DNA of 9,273 bases, taken from contig PSPB01000015.1 in NCBI GenBank assembly GCA_003193815.1, forward strand, positions 1 to 9,273, in the 5' to 3' direction. Shown here in pieces: positions 7,083 through 9,273 of the stretch. This stretch comes from Methanobacteriota archaeon. Its GTDB lineage: Archaea > Thermoplasmatota > Poseidoniia > MGIII > CG-Epi1. Made by a program: the position numbers and the translations under genes. Under the pieces are notes generated by a model that was not told the origin of the DNA, did no database searches, and saw nothing but the letters and a program-made list of their open reading frames with translations. How positions within the stretch are numbered: the stretch's first letter is position 1; each line of letters starts with the position of its first letter.

Positions 7083-8903
7083 CTAACGCAGCGTCGCCTC
7101 GACCGCGTCCTCGACCGCGGCCGCCAGCGCGTCACACTCGCCCAGCAGCACCTCGAGCGCCGCGCCGGTCTCGGTGCAGAACGTCTCGTCGGGGATTTCC
7201 TTCAGGTTGATGCGCACGTTGTATCCCGCTGCGCGGGCGCCAGCGTGCGCCAATAGCGCGCCTGAGCCGACGTCGCTCGCCATTCCCGCGTCCATCAGCG
7301 GCGCCATCTCGCCGCAGACCGCCAGCGCGTCGCGGCACTGCCCGACGGTCGCCAGCGGCACGGCAGTCGCGGCGCGGTAGCCCGTCTCGAGCGCAGCGTC
7401 GCGCGCAGCGCGCTGCTCGTCGCTATCCTTGGGCATGCGCATCGCTGCAATCACGCCGTCGAAGGCGCTGGTGTCTGCGTCGACGCCCGCGACGAGCGCC
7501 TCTTTCACCGCTTGCCCGCGCTCGGCAATGCCGGCCAGCGCGTCGTGGTTCGCCGCCTGTGTCCCTTTCGTGGCGGAAAGGTTGGCGACCATCGTCCCGA
7601 GCGCAGCGCCCAGCGCGCCGGCCAGCGCCGCGACCGAGCCGCCGCCGGGGGCGGGCGAGTCGCGCGAAACCTCGTCGACGAAGTCGTAGGTGACGCGGTT
7701 GACCAGCTCGCCTTCCTGCTTCGGCATCCCCAGCACCTTGCTGGCGGGGTTAAAATCAGCGACGTCGCGCAGGCCGAGCGACTGGATTGCCGCCGCGGCA
7801 AGGTCGGGAACCGGCAACCCGGGCGATTTTCCCATCCGCCGCAGGTAGTGGACCGCGGCCTGCCGCAGCACCTCCCACGGCACCAGACCCACGATTTCGG
7901 AGCCGGTAACGCGGATGCCGCGCTTCTGCGCCTCCTCGCACGCCGCGTCGAAGACCTCGTGCAGCGGGGTAGTGCGGAAGTTCGTGACGTTGAAGCTGAG
8001 CTGCGCGCAGCCATATTCGGGGATTTCCCAGCCGATGCCCTTCAGGTTCGTGAAGCGGCCGTCTTTGTAGACCGGCTTGCCAACCAGCGCGTGGGGGTCG
8101 AGCCCGCGCGCGCGATACGCCGCCGCCAGGTCGCCGCCGTGCGTTTCGGCATGGTGCGCCGCGAGCGCGTCGAAGTCGGCGCCCGCGAAGTCGCAGTTAC
8201 CGCACGGGAACTCCCCGTCGGCGAAGTAGACGACGTCGCCCTTGTAGTAGAACGCGTCGGGCGACCCGCTGCGCTTCCAGCGGCCGCGCTCGCGCAGCTC
8301 GTAGGCGAGCTCGTTGGCGTAGGTGCGGTCGCGCGTGTTCAGGTTGATGTTCCACGCAATCAGGAATTCGCGCGCCCCGACGGCGGTCGCACCACTGCGC
8401 GCGTTGAACTTCGCCGGCCCGGCATCGGGTGTACCGTCGCTGCCGAGCCGCTCCGCAAGGCCCTCGTATTCCCCGGCGCGGACGCGCGCCAGATTGCGTA
8501 ACTCGGGCGACCGCGCCGCCTCTTCGTAGAACCAGACCGGGATGCTCAGCTCGGCGCCGATGCGCTCGCCGGTCGCGTGCGCGATGGCGACGCAGTCGTC
8601 CATGGTCACGCCGCTGACCGGCACGAACGGCAGCACGTCGGTGGCGCCCATGCGGGGATGCGCGCCGGCGTGCGCCCGCATGTCAATCAGCTCGGCCGCC
8701 CGGGCAACGCCGGCGAACGCCGCGTCGCCGACGGTCGCGGAGGGCGCGACGAAGGTCACGACGGTGCGATTTGTCTCGCCGCCCATGTCGATGTCTAGGA
8801 CTTCGGCCCCCTCTACCGCCCCGATGGCGGCAGCAATGGCGTCAATCACCTTGCGGTCGCGCCCTTCCGAGAAGTTGGGCACGCACTCGACCAATCCGCT
8901 CAC
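7083..8903 (-). CDS. ftcD: Bifunctional glutamate formiminotransferase / formimidoyl-THF cyclodeaminase with inserted zinc-finger motif
   Basis: A 606-residue cytoplasmic enzyme of histidine degradation. It moves the formimino group from N-formiminoglutamate to tetrahydrofolate, then releases ammonia to give 5,10-methenyl-THF. The N-terminal formiminotransferase half opens with LVECVPNFSEGRD and contains HPRMGATDV. Its His82 aligns with the catalytic His82 known from mammalian FTCD. The C-terminal cyclodeaminase half (about 405-606) shows SPAPGGGSVAALAGALGAAL (416-435) and INLKEIPDE. Mammalian FTCD is about 541 residues. The excess lies mainly in an insertion at about 209-283, which holds a CxxC-x12-H-x4-H zinc-finger pattern (Cys234, Cys237, His250, His255). 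GTG (8901-8903) is the start because the conserved N-terminus begins there. No SD is present, and a TATA-like box lies 25 nt upstream. No other hut gene is visible, so a role in general one-carbon metabolism is also possible. The fusion implies that the organism uses folate. Confidence 0.95.
   Translation of the reverse strand: MSGLVECVPNFSEGRDRKVIDAIAAAIGAVEGAEVLDIDMGGETNRTVVTFVAPSATVGDAAFAGVARAAELIDMRAHAGAHPRMGATDVLPFVPVSGVTMDDCVAIAHATGERIGAELSIPVWFYEEAARSPELRNLARVRAGEYEGLAERLGSDGTPDAGPAKFNARSGATAVGAREFLIAWNINLNTRDRTYANELAYELRERGRWKRSGSPDAFYYKGDVVYFADGEFPCGNCDFAGADFDALAAHHAETHGGDLAAAYRARGLDPHALVGKPVYKDGRFTNLKGIGWEIPEYGCAQLSFNVTNFRTTPLHEVFDAACEEAQKRGIRVTGSEIVGLVPWEVLRQAAVHYLRRMGKSPGLPVPDLAAAAIQSLGLRDVADFNPASKVLGMPKQEGELVNRVTYDFVDEVSRDSPAPGGGSVAALAGALGAALGTMVANLSATKGTQAANHDALAGIAERGQAVKEALVAGVDADTSAFDGVIAAMRMPKDSDEQRAARDAALETGYRAATAVPLATVGQCRDALAVCGEMAPLMDAGMASDVGSGALLAHAGARAAGYNVRINLKEIPDETFCTETGAALEVLLGECDALAAAVEDAVEATLR
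8139..8204 (-). other. C2H2 zinc-finger motif inside FtcD
   Basis: Residues 234-255 read Cys-X2-Cys-X12-His-X4-His, with Leu247 three residues before the first His, as in classical C2H2 fingers, and a DF pair after the second Cys, as in short archaeal fingers. It lies in an insertion between the formiminotransferase ELRERGR and KGIGWEIPEYG segments, which are nearly adjacent in mammalian FTCD. Zinc binding is inferred from the pattern only. Confidence 0.65.
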
Positions 8904-8923
8904 GCCGGCCGACGATTCAGGCC

Positions 8924-8940
8924 TGTTAATAGGATTATAG
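8924..8940 (-). promoter_or_regulatory. Putative ftcD promoter with two TATA-like boxes
   Basis: On the minus strand CTATAAT (8940-8934) and TATTAA (8931-8926) lie in an AT-rich stretch upstream of the GTG at 8903. TATTAA is centred about 25 nt before the GTG, so it would give a leaderless mRNA. TATAAT would give a leader of roughly 9 nt. No SD is seen near the start. Which box is used cannot be told from sequence. Confidence 0.5.
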
Positions 8941-8994
8941 CTGAATCTTCTTTTCTGTCTTCGGTTATTATGTGTCGTTGTTTCTGTAAAGGCT

Positions 8995-9001
8995 TTTATA
9001 A
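8995..9001 (+). promoter_or_regulatory. Putative TATA box of TM2-domain gene
   Basis: TTTATAA is centred about 25 nt before the GTG at 9023, the canonical archaeal distance if transcription begins at the start codon. A purine-containing GTAAAGG segment just upstream could serve as BRE. There is no SD. It shares the AT-rich divergent region (8904-9022) with ftcD. Confidence 0.6.
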
Positions 9002-9022
9002 CTAAGATAGTTCAAGCGGCAA

Positions 9023-9273
9023 GTGGACCGACACGACCTGCAGTATGGCGACAACACCCAGGTTCTGGCTCCTCAGAAGGATAAACTTGTCGCAGGGATA
9101 TTGGGAATTGTTATAGGTGGTTTAGGAATTCACAGGTTTTACTTGGGTTATATAGGGATTGGGATAGCCCAAATTATAGTCACCTTGATTACACTTGGAG
9201 TGGGGGCTATCTGGGGTTTCATCGAAGGAATCCTGATTTTAGTCCAAGATGACTGGACTGACGCGCAGGGCAG
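9023..9273 (+). CDS. TM2-domain membrane protein (3' end missing)
   Basis: The frame is open from GTG at 9023 to the window edge, giving 83 complete codons plus two bases. A stop lies at 9008-9010 in frame and no other start codon comes between, so the GTG is the only start available. Residues 1-18 are hydrophilic. KDKLVAGILG (19-28) leads into helix 1, then GIHRFYLG (35-42), the hallmark of TM2 domains. Helix 2 (about 47-73) runs into GFIEGILIL, corresponding to the usual IDGI ending. TM2 proteins are small two-helix membrane proteins of mostly unknown function in prokaryotes. The gene may extend well beyond the window with another domain. The region is clearly richer in A/T than the ABC-ftcD block. 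Transcription is divergent from ftcD. Confidence 0.85.
   Translation, partial: MDRHDLQYGDNTQVLAPQKDKLVAGILGIVIGGLGIHRFYLGYIGIGIAQIIVTLITLGVGAIWGFIEGILILVQDDWTDAQG

Noticed and set aside
7512..8501. Long + strand open frame (329 codons) opposite ftcD
   Set aside because: The minus strand encodes a clearly recognisable enzyme through this whole stretch. The + frame is a high-GC shadow with no family signature.

Overview
The window looks like a piece of a euryarchaeal genome, most likely a marine Thermoplasmatota lineage such as Marine Group II/III. That placement is inference. It rests on a secreted, very acidic, Cys-repeat surface protein ending in a PGF-CTERM-like archaeosortase signal, TATA-like boxes about 25 nt upstream of start codons that lack Shine-Dalgarno (SD) sequences, a bacterial-type DnaJ, and a folate-dependent bifunctional FtcD. 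No rRNA or tRNA is present to settle it.

Layout. Positions 1-2280 (+) hold the 3' part of a large surface protein. It has seven Cys-X18-Cys repeats, an acidic linker, a Met-rich region, a cupredoxin-like domain that has lost most copper ligands, two EF-hand-like loops and a C-terminal sorting/anchor tail. It converges on dnaJ (2277-3440, -), and the two stop codons share 4 bp. Upstream of dnaJ on the same strand is a tightly overlapping cluster of two ABC ATPase/ABC-2 permease pairs (3475-7053, -). Above that is a formiminotransferase-cyclodeaminase gene (7083-8903, -). A short AT-rich divergent promoter region (8904-9022) separates it from a TM2-domain membrane protein (9023 onward, +) that runs off the window.

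The ATPase-permease-ATPase-permease block is read as one translationally coupled unit. Three of its four genes start inside the end of the preceding gene and carry a clear SD sequence. The genes that begin transcription units (dnaJ, ftcD, the TM2 gene, perhaps the first ATPase) lack an SD and instead have an AT-rich TATA-like box 24-28 nt before the start codon, as expected for leaderless mRNAs. Six of the seven visible starts are GTG or TTG.

The most unusual items are a C2H2 zinc-finger motif inserted into the formiminotransferase domain of FtcD, the cupredoxin-like domain with lost copper ligands next to a Met-rich region, the 159-bp higher-order A/B repeat in the surface protein, and the abrupt codon-usage change at its sorting tail. 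I see no CRISPR array, transposon, phage gene, tRNA or defence system here.
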